Shown one piece after another: positions 51,607 to 60,840 of a stretch of 64,000 bases of DNA. A program made the translations under genes and the position numbers. Origin of the DNA: Sphingobacterium sp. BN32. GTDB lineage: Bacteria; Bacteroidota; Bacteroidia; Sphingobacteriales; Sphingobacteriaceae. Position 1 is the first letter of the stretch, and each line of letters opens with the position of its first letter. A model generated the notes under the pieces. That model made no database searches and was not told the origin of the DNA. It saw only the letters and a program-made list of their open reading frames with translations. The stretch lies in assembly GCF_030503615.1 (NCBI RefSeq), contig NZ_CP129963.1:558001-622000 (forward strand), written 5' to 3'.

Positions 51607-52010
51607 TCACGTCGATTCACGTCTCTATCAACCCCCATATAAGCATAAGTAATCTCCGTTCTACCATGTGGAACAGGATTTCCCTGTGGGTCAAGATTTA
51701 CAAAGACCAACTTATCGATTGATAAGATTGTCTTTCTGCTAATCTTATTTCTAACCTCGCAACGCATGGTCAAAGAAGTATTCCCGAAGTTAATTGCTTC
51801 GATTCCCAATTCGATGATATCTCCTTGTTTCGCGGAGGATACGAAGTTGATTTCTGAGATAAACTTAGTCACCACATGTGGATTGCCCAACTGTACGATG
51901 GCATAAATAACAGCCTCTTCGTCTATCCAACGGAGCAGAGTCCCTCCGAATAGCGATCCGTTAGGGTTTAGGTCTTCAGGTTTAACCCATTTTCTAGTAT
52001 AAAAGTTCAT
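51603..52010 (-). CDS. Acyl-CoA thioesterase, hotdog fold (YciA-like)
   Basis: A 135-residue single hotdog domain that would hydrolyse acyl-CoA. NPNGSLFGGTLLRWIDEEA has the hotdog helix with the G-G-x-L-x-x-x-x-D core of the YciA type, followed by VVTKFISEINFVSSAKQGDIIELG. Only a few bases separate its end from the convergent DUF3817 stop. Substrate chain length is unknown. Confidence 0.87.
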   Translation of the reverse strand: MNFYTRKWVKPEDLNPNGSLFGGTLLRWIDEEAVIYAIVQLGNPHVVTKFISEINFVSSAKQGDIIELGIEAINFGNTSLTMRCEVRNKISRKTILSIDKLVFVNLDPQGNPVPHGRTEITYAYMGVDRDVNRRD

Positions 52011-52026
52011 AGGGCAAATTTAAAAC

Positions 52027-52101
52027 AAAACTTTCATGTCTTCATTGAATAGCGTCAGAAATGAAAGCTCTTGATGGCCATTGAAAACAGACGCTTTCAC
52101 A
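52027..52101 (-). repeat. Dispersed repeat B, copy 3
   Basis: CTTTCATGTCTTCATTGAA, ATGAAAGCTCTTGATGGCC and TTGAAAACAGACGCTTTCA match copy 2 at 38696-38773. The middle arm reads ATGAAAGCT instead of ATGAAAGTT, a change that keeps the pairing with the left arm. On the minus strand it follows the terminator of the paralogue-2 lipoamide dehydrogenase. Confidence 0.75.
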
Positions 52102-52129
52102 AAAAAAGGCAAACCGAAGTTTGCCTTTT
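52101..52129 (-). terminator. Terminator of the paralogue-2 lipoamide dehydrogenase
   Basis: An 11-bp stem (AAAAGGCAAAC/GTTTGCCTTTT) closes a CGAA loop and is followed on the minus strand by a T-run. Confidence 0.88.
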
Positions 52130-52148
52130 CTAAATATTTATTTTCTGC

Positions 52149-53555
52149 TTAAGCGTGGATCGCTCTATTTGCAGTTGCTGCTAATGCAGCTTCTTTTAAT
52201 GCCTCTGTAAATGTTGGGTGAGCATGACAGATTCTACCGATATCTTCTGCAGAAGCACGGTATTCCATAGCTACTACCGCTTCAGCGATCATGTCTGCTG
52301 CGCGAGGGCCAATCATATGTACACCTAAGATTTCATCTGTATCGGCATCTGCTAATACCTTGATAAATCCATCTGTGTCACCAGATGCTTTCGCACGTCC
52401 TGATGCTTTGAATGAGAAGCTTCCTGATTTATATTTCTTACCCGCTTCTTTTAATTGCTCTTCAGTCTGACCAACAGATGCAACTTCTGGCCATGTATAA
52501 ACGACACCAGGAATTAAGTTGTAATCGATATGAGGTTTTTGACCAACGATGCGCTCTGCAACATAGATACCTTCGTCTTCCGCTTTGTGAGCTAACATCG
52601 CACCGCGAACAACATCACCAATTGCATAAACACCTTCTACTGAAGTTTCCATATGCTCATTAACAGTGATTTTATTTCCGCGCTCTTCCGTTTTGATACC
52701 GATATTTTCTAAGCCTAAGCCTTCAGTGTAAGCAGTTCTACCAACAGCTACGATGCAGTAATCGCCTTCCAAAACAACCTCTTGGCCTTTGGAATCTTCA
52801 GCAGTCACCGTTACTTTCTTGCCTTTTGCAACAGCACCAGTAACTTTGTGGCTCATGAAGAACTCCATACCTAAGTTTTTCTTCAATACGCGTTGTAATT
52901 CTTTACCTAATCCGCCATCCATCGTTGCGATGATTGATTTAGCATATTCTACAACGGAAACCTTAGCACCTAGACGCGCATAAACTGATCCTAACTCCAA
53001 ACCGATTACACCACCACCGATAACGATAAGGTGCTTAGGTACTTCTGTTAAATTCAATGCTTCTGTTGAAGTGATGATACGACTTTTGTCAACTGGCAAG
53101 AAAGGTAATGCTGTAGGTTTAGAACCTGTAGCGATAATGATGTTTTTACCTTTGATTTCCTCCGTAGAACCGTCATTCTTTGTAATTTTGATCGTGTTCT
53201 TATCCACAAATGAACCAACGCCTTCGAAGCTGTCGATTTTGTTTTTCTTGAATAAGAAAGTAATACCAGCAGTATTTTGAGCAATGACGTCGTTTTTACG
53301 AGCAATCATTTTCTTCATATCAATTTTTAGGTTGCTCAAAGAGATACCATGTTGGTCAAAGTTATGAGCCGCATTATGATAGTGCTCCGAAGAGTCTAAC
53401 AAGGCTTTTGAAGGAATACAACCTACATTTAAACAGGTACCACCAAATGTGCTATATTTTTCGATAACAGCAGTTTTCAAACCAAGTTGAGCACAACGGA
53501 TAGCGGCAACATATCCACCTGGACCACTACCGATTACAATTACGTCGTATTGCAT
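52149..53555 (-). CDS. lpdA: Dihydrolipoamide dehydrogenase, paralogue 2
   Basis: A 468-residue E3 flavoprotein. FAD site IVIGSGPGGYVAAIRCAQLG is at 6-25, disulfide TCLNVGCIPSKALLDSSEHYH near 41-61 (read in parts), NAD site VIGGGVIGLELGSVYARLG near 180, and catalytic HAHPTFTEALKEA near the end. The GTCLNVGCIPSKALL form is that of the pyruvate/2-oxoglutarate complex E3 as in E. coli and mitochondria. Together with paralogue 1 it may serve separate complexes. The E1 and E2 genes are not in the window. Confidence 0.95.
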   Translation of the reverse strand: MQYDVIVIGSGPGGYVAAIRCAQLGLKTAVIEKYSTFGGTCLNVGCIPSKALLDSSEHYHNAAHNFDQHGISLSNLKIDMKKMIARKNDVIAQNTAGITFLFKKNKIDSFEGVGSFVDKNTIKITKNDGSTEEIKGKNIIIATGSKPTALPFLPVDKSRIITSTEALNLTEVPKHLIVIGGGVIGLELGSVYARLGAKVSVVEYAKSIIATMDGGLGKELQRVLKKNLGMEFFMSHKVTGAVAKGKKVTVTAEDSKGQEVVLEGDYCIVAVGRTAYTEGLGLENIGIKTEERGNKITVNEHMETSVEGVYAIGDVVRGAMLAHKAEDEGIYVAERIVGQKPHIDYNLIPGVVYTWPEVASVGQTEEQLKEAGKKYKSGSFSFKASGRAKASGDTDGFIKVLADADTDEILGVHMIGPRAADMIAEAVVAMEYRASAEDIGRICHAHPTFTEALKEAALAATANRAIHA

Positions 53556-53580
53556 AGAGTTTTTATTTGTTTAACGGCCT

Positions 53581-53608
53581 CAAATTTACTATTTATCTAT
53601 GGAACAAA
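53581..53608 (-). promoter_or_regulatory. Candidate promoter for the paralogue-2 lipoamide dehydrogenase
   Basis: On the minus strand TAAATTTG (53581-53588) fits TAnnTTTG. TTTG at 53605-53608 lies 16 bases upstream, somewhat closer than the usual 19; a TTCG four bases further out is an alternative. The start codon is 25 bases downstream. Confidence 0.4.
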
Positions 53609-53692
53609 CGAACGTAAATCAATATTTACTATAGCAATCGTATGCATAAACTACGTAGAAATGACAGGCCTACCGAATCCTTAGCTATGGAA

Positions 53693-53722
53693 ATAAAAAA
53701 GCCCCGAATAATTCGAGGCTAA
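53693..53722 (-). terminator. Terminator of the azurin-like gene
   Basis: AGCCCCGAATAATTCGAGGCT forms a stem with one C-A mismatch, flanked by an A-run that becomes a T-run on the minus strand, 25 bases after the gene. Confidence 0.7.
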
Positions 53723-53746
53723 TTTTATGAATTGCGCTAAATAAGA

Positions 53747-54289
53747 TTATTCAGCTACGATTTTTCCTTGCATGATACCGAAGTGACCAGGGAAACTACA
53801 TAGGAAAGGATAAACTCCCTTTTCCAACGTGAAAGTGATTTTGTCAGATTCACCTGGACCTAATAATTTCGTGTGTGCTACGATAGAAGTAAGTGATGAT
53901 TTAGGGATGTACTCACTGTCAGCAGCTGCTGCAGCTTCTCCACCAAACGTAGGGATATCAACACCTGGTTTCAATACGACAAAGTTGTGTCCCATAGACT
54001 CTTTAGGCATCGATCCAACGTTTTTCAACGTCAATTCAACAGGCTCACCCGCTTTTACGCGAATTAAGTTAATGTTGTACTGCATTTGATCATTTCCCTC
54101 AACTGTCCAAGTTTGTGAAGAGGTTACATTTTCAATTCCTGGTACTGTTTCTTCTGTTGTTGAAGCTGGAGCCTCAGTAGTCGGAGTAGATTCCGTAGAA
54201 GTAGCCTCCTCTTTCTTCTCTGCATTATTTCCGCAAGAAGAAACCGCGATAGCTAGAGCTAGTGCAGGAGCTAAAATTAATTTTTTCAT
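53747..54289 (-). CDS. Azurin-like blue copper lipoprotein
   Basis: A 180-residue lipoprotein with signal peptide and lipobox AVSSC (Cys19), a 30-residue Thr/Glu-rich linker, and an azurin-type cupredoxin domain (60-180). Type 1 copper ligands are His101 (GHNFVV), Cys164 and His169 in FLCSFPGHFGIMQG, and Met173, the azurin order. It should carry electrons in the periplasm or at the outer membrane; donor and acceptor are unknown. It stands alone with its own terminator. Confidence 0.92.
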   Translation of the reverse strand: MKKLILAPALALAIAVSSCGNNAEKKEEATSTESTPTTEAPASTTEETVPGIENVTSSQTWTVEGNDQMQYNINLIRVKAGEPVELTLKNVGSMPKESMGHNFVVLKPGVDIPTFGGEAAAAADSEYIPKSSLTSIVAHTKLLGPGESDKITFTLEKGVYPFLCSFPGHFGIMQGKIVAE

Positions 54290-54372
54290 AACTAAACATT
54301 AAATTTAATATCCCCGAATTTACTATAAATAATTCATACTAACGAGTATAACGTTAGGAAATGAAAGATAAT

Positions 54373-55980
54373 TTAAGAATTAATCTTTGCTGTGACAGAA
54401 ACAATCTTTTGATACAGTTCAATCGGGTCAAAAGGTTTTCCAATCACTCCATCAGCACCGGCTTGGAAAGCGGCAGCCTGCTCATGCTCCAATACCGAAG
54501 CCGAGATCGTGATAATAGGAATACCATGCTTTTCCGGTATGATGTGATTCTTGATTTCTTTAATTGCTTCAAAACCGCTCATAATAGGCATATGGGTATC
54601 CATAAGAATCAAGTCATAATGATTTGCCTCTACGTTTTCCAACGCCAAACGGCCATTACGAACGATATCCACCTCACAGTTCCAACTACGTAGCATATGC
54701 GCAAGCATAAAGGAGTTCAAATCGTTGTCCTCCGCTACTAGAACGCGCATGTTGCTAAACTTCGGAAAGGTGTTGTAAGAAGGTGCATTGGTCTCACTTT
54801 TCTGCTCGTCGTGATCCGATGCCTCAAACCAGCCTTCAAAATAAAACTCCGAACCCTGCCCATACTCGCTCTTCGCGCCAACCTGACCATTTAACAGCTT
54901 CGCCAAACGTTTCACAATCGCAAGACCTAGCCCAGTACCGCCGAATTTCTTCGTGATACCATCATCAGCCTGTTCAAACGCCATAAAGATCTTTTCCACA
55001 GAATCGGCCTTGATACCAATCCCCGTATCCTTGACGATAAAGCGCAACAAAAAGTTATCTGCATGCTGCTCTAACAGGTTTACCGTGAGTGTAATAGAAC
55101 CCGTTTCAGTGAATTTTAAACTGTTTGAAATAAAATTGCTGATGATTTGCTGCAAGCGCAGGGAATCGTAGCGAATATATTGAGGAACCCCTTCGTCCAC
55201 TTCAATCTCGAAATTTAGATTCTTATGGGTCGCTTTTATTTTGAATATTCGATCGATATCCTCAATCATCTTCAGTAAGCTAAAGTCCTCAAATTCGATC
55301 TTCAACATTCCCGAGTCAATCTTTGAAAGATCCAGGATATCATTGATAATCAGTAGCAGCGATTGCGAAGCATTATCCAAACGCTTTAGCCAATCACGTT
55401 GCTCTGCCGTAAGCTCCGAACTTTTGAACATATGCATGATTCCCATAATGCCGTTGATAGGCGTGCGGATCTCATGACTCATGTTTGCTAGAAAAATCTC
55501 TTTCGATTTCCTCGCTTGTACGGCTTCTTCTTTTGTTTTTAATAGCTCTTGCCGAGATAGTTCCAATTCACGGTTCTTCTCCTTCAGCTCTTGTTGTACC
55601 AAAATCTGCTGTACAAAAGAACGAACCTTCGCCACGGTAATTTCCGGGTTCAACGGTTTGTAGAGGTAATCAACAGCGCCACTTTCTAGGCCCTGCAATA
55701 GGTATTTATCTTCCTTGGAAATCGCAGTAACCATAATAGCCATGATATGGCTCGTCTTGGGGTTGGACTTCAGAATAGAAACAAATTCAAATCCATTGAT
55801 CTTTGGCATTTGGACATCTACTAGTGCAATAGAGATATCCTCTTTCCAGCAGATTTTCAATGCATCATTGGGGTCGGTTGAGGAGATAAGATTAACATGG
55901 TCAACATCTTCCAGTAATGCACTCAAACTGATGATATTTTCTTCCTTATCATCAAGGAGCAAAATGTTGATAGTCTTCAT
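54373..55980 (-). CDS. REC-histidine kinase-REC hybrid
   Basis: A 535-residue cytosolic protein without membrane helices. A receiver at 1-125 has Asp55 in ALVDVQMPKINGF. A coiled coil (about 126-160) and then HisKA with His169 in NMSHEIRTPINGIMG, the HATPase (N-box, DTGIGI, GGTGLGLAI) follow. A second receiver at about 405-535 has Asp in DLILMDTHMPIMSGF. Start ATG at 55980 is taken over 55992. It is the last gene of the operon; its upstream neighbour CheB ends 9 bases before this start. It likely passes phosphate by a relay; no histidine phosphotransfer protein is seen nearby. Confidence 0.92.
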   Translation of the reverse strand: MKTINILLLDDKEENIISLSALLEDVDHVNLISSTDPNDALKICWKEDISIALVDVQMPKINGFEFVSILKSNPKTSHIMAIMVTAISKEDKYLLQGLESGAVDYLYKPLNPEITVAKVRSFVQQILVQQELKEKNRELELSRQELLKTKEEAVQARKSKEIFLANMSHEIRTPINGIMGIMHMFKSSELTAEQRDWLKRLDNASQSLLLIINDILDLSKIDSGMLKIEFEDFSLLKMIEDIDRIFKIKATHKNLNFEIEVDEGVPQYIRYDSLRLQQIISNFISNSLKFTETGSITLTVNLLEQHADNFLLRFIVKDTGIGIKADSVEKIFMAFEQADDGITKKFGGTGLGLAIVKRLAKLLNGQVGAKSEYGQGSEFYFEGWFEASDHDEQKSETNAPSYNTFPKFSNMRVLVAEDNDLNSFMLAHMLRSWNCEVDIVRNGRLALENVEANHYDLILMDTHMPIMSGFEAIKEIKNHIIPEKHGIPIITISASVLEHEQAAAFQAGADGVIGKPFDPIELYQKIVSVTAKINS

Positions 55981-55988
55981 TTTAGCAA

Positions 55989-56558
55989 TCAAGTTAATTT
56001 ACTAAAATAGTCAATTATTTTAGCATTAGTAAGTGTTATAACATTTTTTGAAACTTTTTGACCGCTGGTCGGCATCGTATCGATTTTTGCCTCTTCTGGC
56101 GACTGAACATAACAGGTCGCGCCCAGCTCAGCCAGTCGTTTCAAACCTGCGGCACCGTCGGTATTTGCTCCAGACAACAAGAACGCGGTGCTATTTGTTT
56201 TATAGATATCAGCGACCGATTCAAAAAATACATCAATAGAGGGTCTGGAGAATTGAACAGGATCCGAAATATCTAATGAAAACCGAAAATCCGGCTCTAC
56301 CATTAAATGATAACCCGGGGGCGCGAAATAGATATTGTCGGCCAGGATCGGGAGTTTATCTTTTACGGATGTGACACTCCTGTTCAAGCGGCGCGATAAG
56401 CTAGATTCTACTTTCGTTTCGTATTTTGAATTACGATGTAAAACCACCACGATTGCCGACGAAAAGTATGTTGGAAGGTGGTCTAGAATATCCACGATGA
56501 CTTCGTAAGCCCCCGCAGACCCACCAATCACAATAATATTTTTTGCCAATTCATCCAT
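55989..56558 (-). CDS. CheB-type protein-glutamate methylesterase, catalytic domain only
   Basis: A 189-residue CheB catalytic domain without the usual N-terminal receiver. The Ser-His-Asp triad is seen as Ser14 in IGGSAGAYE, His41 in VLHRNSK and Asp134 in SGANTDGAAG. The enzyme hydrolyses methyl-glutamate on chemoreceptors in chemotaxis, but no chemoreceptor, CheA or CheW gene is in the window. It begins 1 base after cheR ends. Without a receiver its activity must be set in another way, possibly by the hybrid kinases beside it. Confidence 0.9.
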   Translation of the reverse strand: MDELAKNIIVIGGSAGAYEVIVDILDHLPTYFSSAIVVVLHRNSKYETKVESSLSRRLNRSVTSVKDKLPILADNIYFAPPGYHLMVEPDFRFSLDISDPVQFSRPSIDVFFESVADIYKTNSTAFLLSGANTDGAAGLKRLAELGATCYVQSPEEAKIDTMPTSGQKVSKNVITLTNAKIIDYFSKLT

Positions 56559-56559
56559 T

Positions 56560-57393
56560 CTATTTAATCTTCTGGTAGATGTTAAACTCTTTATCTACCA
56601 CTTTGAAATTCTTCATAACCTCATGCCGCAACAATGTTTCTTTGGTGCCCAAGCATAGAAAGCCAAACAAGGCGAGCGATTCGTAAAACAAATTCATAAC
56701 GCGCTCTTGAAGCTTTAAGTCAAAGTAGATCAGTACATTACGGCAGGTAATTAGGTGAAACTCGTTGAATACCTGATCCGTAGCTAGGTTATGTGTCGAA
56801 AACAAAATATTTTGTCTAAGATCATGATTGATAATTGCCGCATCATAGCGAGCTGTATAATAAGAAGCAAAATGCTCTTTCGAATCAAACGCATTGAAGT
56901 TCTCCGTGTATTCTTTGAATTTCTTCAATGGATAGATTCCTTTTTTCGCAACGTCAAGGACCTTGCTATTGATGTCGGTCCCGTAGATAAACGAGCGATC
57001 GCTAAGCCCATGCTCGCGCAACAAGATTGCCAGGGAATAGACCTCCTCACCCGTCGAGCATCCAGCACTCCAAATCTTAATTCTGGGAAAGGTAGATAAA
57101 TAGGGGATGATGTCGCTGCTCAGTTTATTGTAGAAGCCCGGGTCGCGAAACATCTCCGTCACATTCACCGTCACTTCTTCAATAAAATAGGTTTGAAAGC
57201 CCGGCACATTCACCAACGCATTCTTTAAATCGACAATATCCATGTTCTCCAAACCCATAATCCGCTGGATTCTACGCTTCAAGGAGGAACGCGTATAGCC
57301 CGATAGATCAAAATCTGAGATGTTTTTCAGTAAGAATATCAGATCTTCAATCTCTGAAAAGCTTATTTCGTGAGAATCCTCTAGCTTAGCCAT
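56560..57393 (-). CDS. CheR-type protein methyltransferase
   Basis: A 277-residue SAM-dependent methyltransferase of the CheR family. The N-terminal helical domain has DLSGYTRSSLKRRIQRIM; the catalytic part has VTVNVTEMFRDPGFY, IWSAGCSTGEEVYSLAI (SAM motif I) and ITCRNVLIYFD. It methylates glutamates on its target. It overlaps the end of the 1149-residue kinase by 13 bases and lies 1 base before CheB, so all are translated together. Confidence 0.92.
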   Translation of the reverse strand: MAKLEDSHEISFSEIEDLIFLLKNISDFDLSGYTRSSLKRRIQRIMGLENMDIVDLKNALVNVPGFQTYFIEEVTVNVTEMFRDPGFYNKLSSDIIPYLSTFPRIKIWSAGCSTGEEVYSLAILLREHGLSDRSFIYGTDINSKVLDVAKKGIYPLKKFKEYTENFNAFDSKEHFASYYTARYDAAIINHDLRQNILFSTHNLATDQVFNEFHLITCRNVLIYFDLKLQERVMNLFYESLALFGFLCLGTKETLLRHEVMKNFKVVDKEFNIYQKIK

Positions 57394-60300
57394 ACTTGCA
57401 TTAATGATACCAATTTGTCGATATCGATTGGTTTGCTCACGTAATCACTAGCCCCCAAATCAATAGACTTCTCTCTGTCCCCCTTCATTGCCTTCGCAGT
57501 AACAGCTATAATCGGTAGATTACTATTCTTTTTCTCTTTTCGTATCAACTGGATCGCCTCATAACCATCCATCTCCGGCATCATGACGTCCATGAGTACA
57601 ATATCAATATGATTCGCCGGATCGTTCACCATCTCCACAGCTTCGCGACCGTTATTGGCAATCTCAATTTGCATATTGTATTCCTGAAGCGAAGAAGTCA
57701 GCGCAAATACATTCCGCATATCGTCGTCCGCAATCAACACACATTTACCCTCCAAATTACTAGCACCATAGTGTTCCGTGTTGGCGATCTTATCCAGATT
57801 CCTAACCGGATTGTAAGTCGGTTCTGTCAGTTTGTTTAAGAATAAATTAACTTCATCTGTTAATCGGGTATTCGACTTGCTGGATTTTAAAACCATCGAT
57901 TGCGTATGGCGCATGATACGCTCCGTCTGTTCCGTCGAAAGATCGTATGCCGTATTGATAATTACCGGAAGTTTCTCGTATTTTTTGTCTGCTTTAATCT
58001 TATCAAGCATCTCTAAACCACTTCCGTCCGGCAGCTTGATATCCAGGATAATACAATCGAAGTTCGATTCCTGCTCTAATTTTTTCAGACCCGACTCGAT
58101 GGTAAACGCTTGGATCACATTGATCTGCTGTTCCGCAAAGGCTTTCTTGATCAGATCGCTTTGGAACTCCTGATCCTCGATCAACAAGATTTTTTTAACC
58201 CCTTTGTTCAGGTTTAAATTAATGTTCTCAAAGGCAGATTCTATGCTCGCTTCGCTCACTGGTTTAGACATAAAGCCGATAGCGCCATCTTCTAAAAACT
58301 CTTTTTTATCAAAGCTCGCTGCAGACATCATGTGTATAGGGATGTGCTTGGTTTCCTCAGCATTCTTTAACGTGCGCAACACTTCCCAACCATCGGCAAT
58401 AGGAAGCATGACGTCGAGGATAATAGCATCCGGAAGTTTCGACTTCGCCAGTTGAATACCTGTTTCACCATCATACGCTTGAAGGGTGGTGAAACCATAT
58501 CCCTCTGCAAAGCTTTTTAATATCTCGGAGAAATTGATGTCGTCTTCAATAATCAAAATAGCCTTTTCGCCGCTAGGCTCCGCATTGCTCGCAGTTTTTT
58601 CTTCCGCTGGTTCTGGGATAATCGCTGCCTTTGGCATCTCCACCTCACGAACAGGAACTTCTTCATCTTGAGCTTTAACGGGCTCCTCCGAAGATAGGGA
58701 AGAAGGGGCGACATAAGGAATAATCAATGTGAATTTACTTCCTTTATTTGGTTCGCTTTCTAGGACGATACGGCCACCTAAAAGCGAGGCAATTTCTTTA
58801 GAAATTGATAATCCTAAGCCGGTGCCACCATACTTGCGACTCGTCGATCCATCCTCCTGACGGAAAGCTTCAAAAATCAAGGTTTGTTTCTCCGCCGAAA
58901 TACCAATACCAGAGTCGGTAACTGCGAAATATAAGTTATTCTGATTCAAACTGATCTTCAAACTAACCTGTCCATCCCTTTCGGTAAACTTGAAAGCATT
59001 GGAAAGGAAATTCTTCGTCACCTGTTCTAAGCGGTATTCATCAGTCACAAATTCAGCAGGTGCTTCCGATATATCCACTACAAAGTCAATCTTCTTATTC
59101 TCCGCAATCTCTTTGAACAAGGACTCGATATTATGGGCAAATCCGGAAACCGGTATGATTTCATTGTTCAAATCAACTTTACCCGACTCGATTTTAGCTA
59201 AATCGAGCAACTCATTGATTAGTTGGAGCAGGTCAGACCCTGCATTGTAAATAACGGATGAATATTTTATCTGATCTTCCGACAGGTTCTTTTGCTTGTT
59301 ATCCTGAAGCAACTTTGCCAATATCAGTATACTGTTCAACGGCGTTCTTAATTCATGGCTCATGTTGGCCATAAACTCCGATTTATATTTGCTGGCTTGT
59401 TCTACTTCAGAAATTTTCTGCTCCACAACCTGTTGGGCATGCTTCAAATCGACATTACGCTTTTCTAGTTCTGCGGCTTTATCGTTCAGCTCTTTATTTG
59501 CTTGCGAAAGCTCTTCCTGCTGTACGCGAAGTTCCTCTTCCGAAGCCTCTAATAAGTTGGTCTTATAAACTAATTCCTCATTTGTTATACGTAGTTCCTC
59601 TTGCTGCGCCTCCAGCTCTTCCGTCTGGTGCTGCGTCTCGGCAAGTAAGTCTTCTACGAGACTTTGATCTTGTCTAGATTTGATTGCCGAACCAATCGCA
59701 CGCCCCGCACGGGTTAGGAAGTTTAGAATATTTTCTTGACGCTCATTGCTGAAGGAACCGAAAACTTCAAGTACACCGATGCAGTACTCTTCAAAGACGA
59801 TGGGGAAAATGATTACTTTCGCAGGAAGTGCCGAAACGATCCCCGTACCTAATCTAACCTGATTGAGGTCATTAATATCTAATACCTTTGGGTTTTTTGT
59901 TTCCGCCACGCTACCCACGATTCCTTCGCCAATCAAGATGTTGTTCAGGAGTTGCTTAGAGTCTAAGCCATATGAATCCTTTAAACTGAGCTCGTAAGAA
60001 TCAATTTTTCGAATATATATCGCTGCAGCATGTCCTCCCAATACGTCTCTCACGATGGATAAAGCATTGTTGGCAATCTGATGTTCGGAGAGATTTCCAT
60101 TGACTATATTGTATACTTTTGCCGAATTCTGTAGAACCCAGTTCAGCTCTTCCAATTTGTCTGTCGTCCGTTGAAATTCATCGTTGAGCTTACGCTCTGC
60201 CGCCGATGTTTTGCTGAGGTAAGCAGATAGTTTCATGATCTGATAGATCACAAATAGGATAACAATCAGGGAAATAATCCCAAGCACCAAGGTAATGGTA

Positions 60301-60830
60301 CGTGTCGTTTCCAGGTATTGTAATTTCTGCTCTGTCTTTTTGGAGCGTATCGCGATGATTTCATTGGTCAGCATATTGCTTGCCGCCGTAATCATTTCTT
60401 GTTCATCTGCCAGATTAATAGAAATCGTGTTTAAGCTATTGCTTGATTTCATCGCACTGCGGCTCAGAATGCTATCGCTCACGGTTTGAATTTTCGCAAT
60501 ACTGTGCGGAACAGTATCAATTAATATGTTTCTGGCAGCCAGCTTGGCGATGGTTGCATTAATGTTCGAGCGCGCACGTTCTCTGGAATAAGCATCGACA
60601 TGGTGCTCGAGGGAGTTGAATTTTGAAATCTGCTGTATCTCAACTTCCCATTGCTGAAGCAAATAGAATTTCTCCTGCGCCAAGTCCATATATTCTTTCA
60701 TCGCACCGGTATATTCCTTCTGCTTCGCAGTAAAATACCAATAAGAAAAAATAATGACTAAAGTTGCCACGATGATGCTGATCATAGCTTGTAGTCGGGC
60801 AGACCTAAGTTTCAACATGTCTAAAGACAT
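57381..60830 (-). CDS. Membrane-bound hybrid histidine kinase with three receivers
   Basis: A 1149-residue sensor kinase. Two membrane helices (about 16-33 and 180-198) bracket a helical extracytoplasmic domain of about 145 residues. A GAF domain spans about 240-385, a Glu/Gln-rich coiled coil (395-485, with repeated QQEEL and NEEL units) follows, then HisKA with His492 and the HATPase (GIGISAEKQ, GGTGLGLSI). Three receivers follow: Asp806 (ILDVMLP), Asp930 (ILDIKLP) and Asp1081 (LMDVMMP), the last a complete DD...D...K type. It starts 10 bases after the GNAT gene. Signal and final output are unknown. Confidence 0.93.
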   Translation of the reverse strand: MSLDMLKLRSARLQAMISIIVATLVIIFSYWYFTAKQKEYTGAMKEYMDLAQEKFYLLQQWEVEIQQISKFNSLEHHVDAYSRERARSNINATIAKLAARNILIDTVPHSIAKIQTVSDSILSRSAMKSSNSLNTISINLADEQEMITAASNMLTNEIIAIRSKKTEQKLQYLETTRTITLVLGIISLIVILFVIYQIMKLSAYLSKTSAAERKLNDEFQRTTDKLEELNWVLQNSAKVYNIVNGNLSEHQIANNALSIVRDVLGGHAAAIYIRKIDSYELSLKDSYGLDSKQLLNNILIGEGIVGSVAETKNPKVLDINDLNQVRLGTGIVSALPAKVIIFPIVFEEYCIGVLEVFGSFSNERQENILNFLTRAGRAIGSAIKSRQDQSLVEDLLAETQHQTEELEAQQEELRITNEELVYKTNLLEASEEELRVQQEELSQANKELNDKAAELEKRNVDLKHAQQVVEQKISEVEQASKYKSEFMANMSHELRTPLNSILILAKLLQDNKQKNLSEDQIKYSSVIYNAGSDLLQLINELLDLAKIESGKVDLNNEIIPVSGFAHNIESLFKEIAENKKIDFVVDISEAPAEFVTDEYRLEQVTKNFLSNAFKFTERDGQVSLKISLNQNNLYFAVTDSGIGISAEKQTLIFEAFRQEDGSTSRKYGGTGLGLSISKEIASLLGGRIVLESEPNKGSKFTLIIPYVAPSSLSSEEPVKAQDEEVPVREVEMPKAAIIPEPAEEKTASNAEPSGEKAILIIEDDINFSEILKSFAEGYGFTTLQAYDGETGIQLAKSKLPDAIILDVMLPIADGWEVLRTLKNAEETKHIPIHMMSAASFDKKEFLEDGAIGFMSKPVSEASIESAFENINLNLNKGVKKILLIEDQEFQSDLIKKAFAEQQINVIQAFTIESGLKKLEQESNFDCIILDIKLPDGSGLEMLDKIKADKKYEKLPVIINTAYDLSTEQTERIMRHTQSMVLKSSKSNTRLTDEVNLFLNKLTEPTYNPVRNLDKIANTEHYGASNLEGKCVLIADDDMRNVFALTSSLQEYNMQIEIANNGREAVEMVNDPANHIDIVLMDVMMPEMDGYEAIQLIRKEKKNSNLPIIAVTAKAMKGDREKSIDLGASDYVSKPIDIDKLVSLMQVWLS

Positions 60831-60840
60831 AATATTGTTG

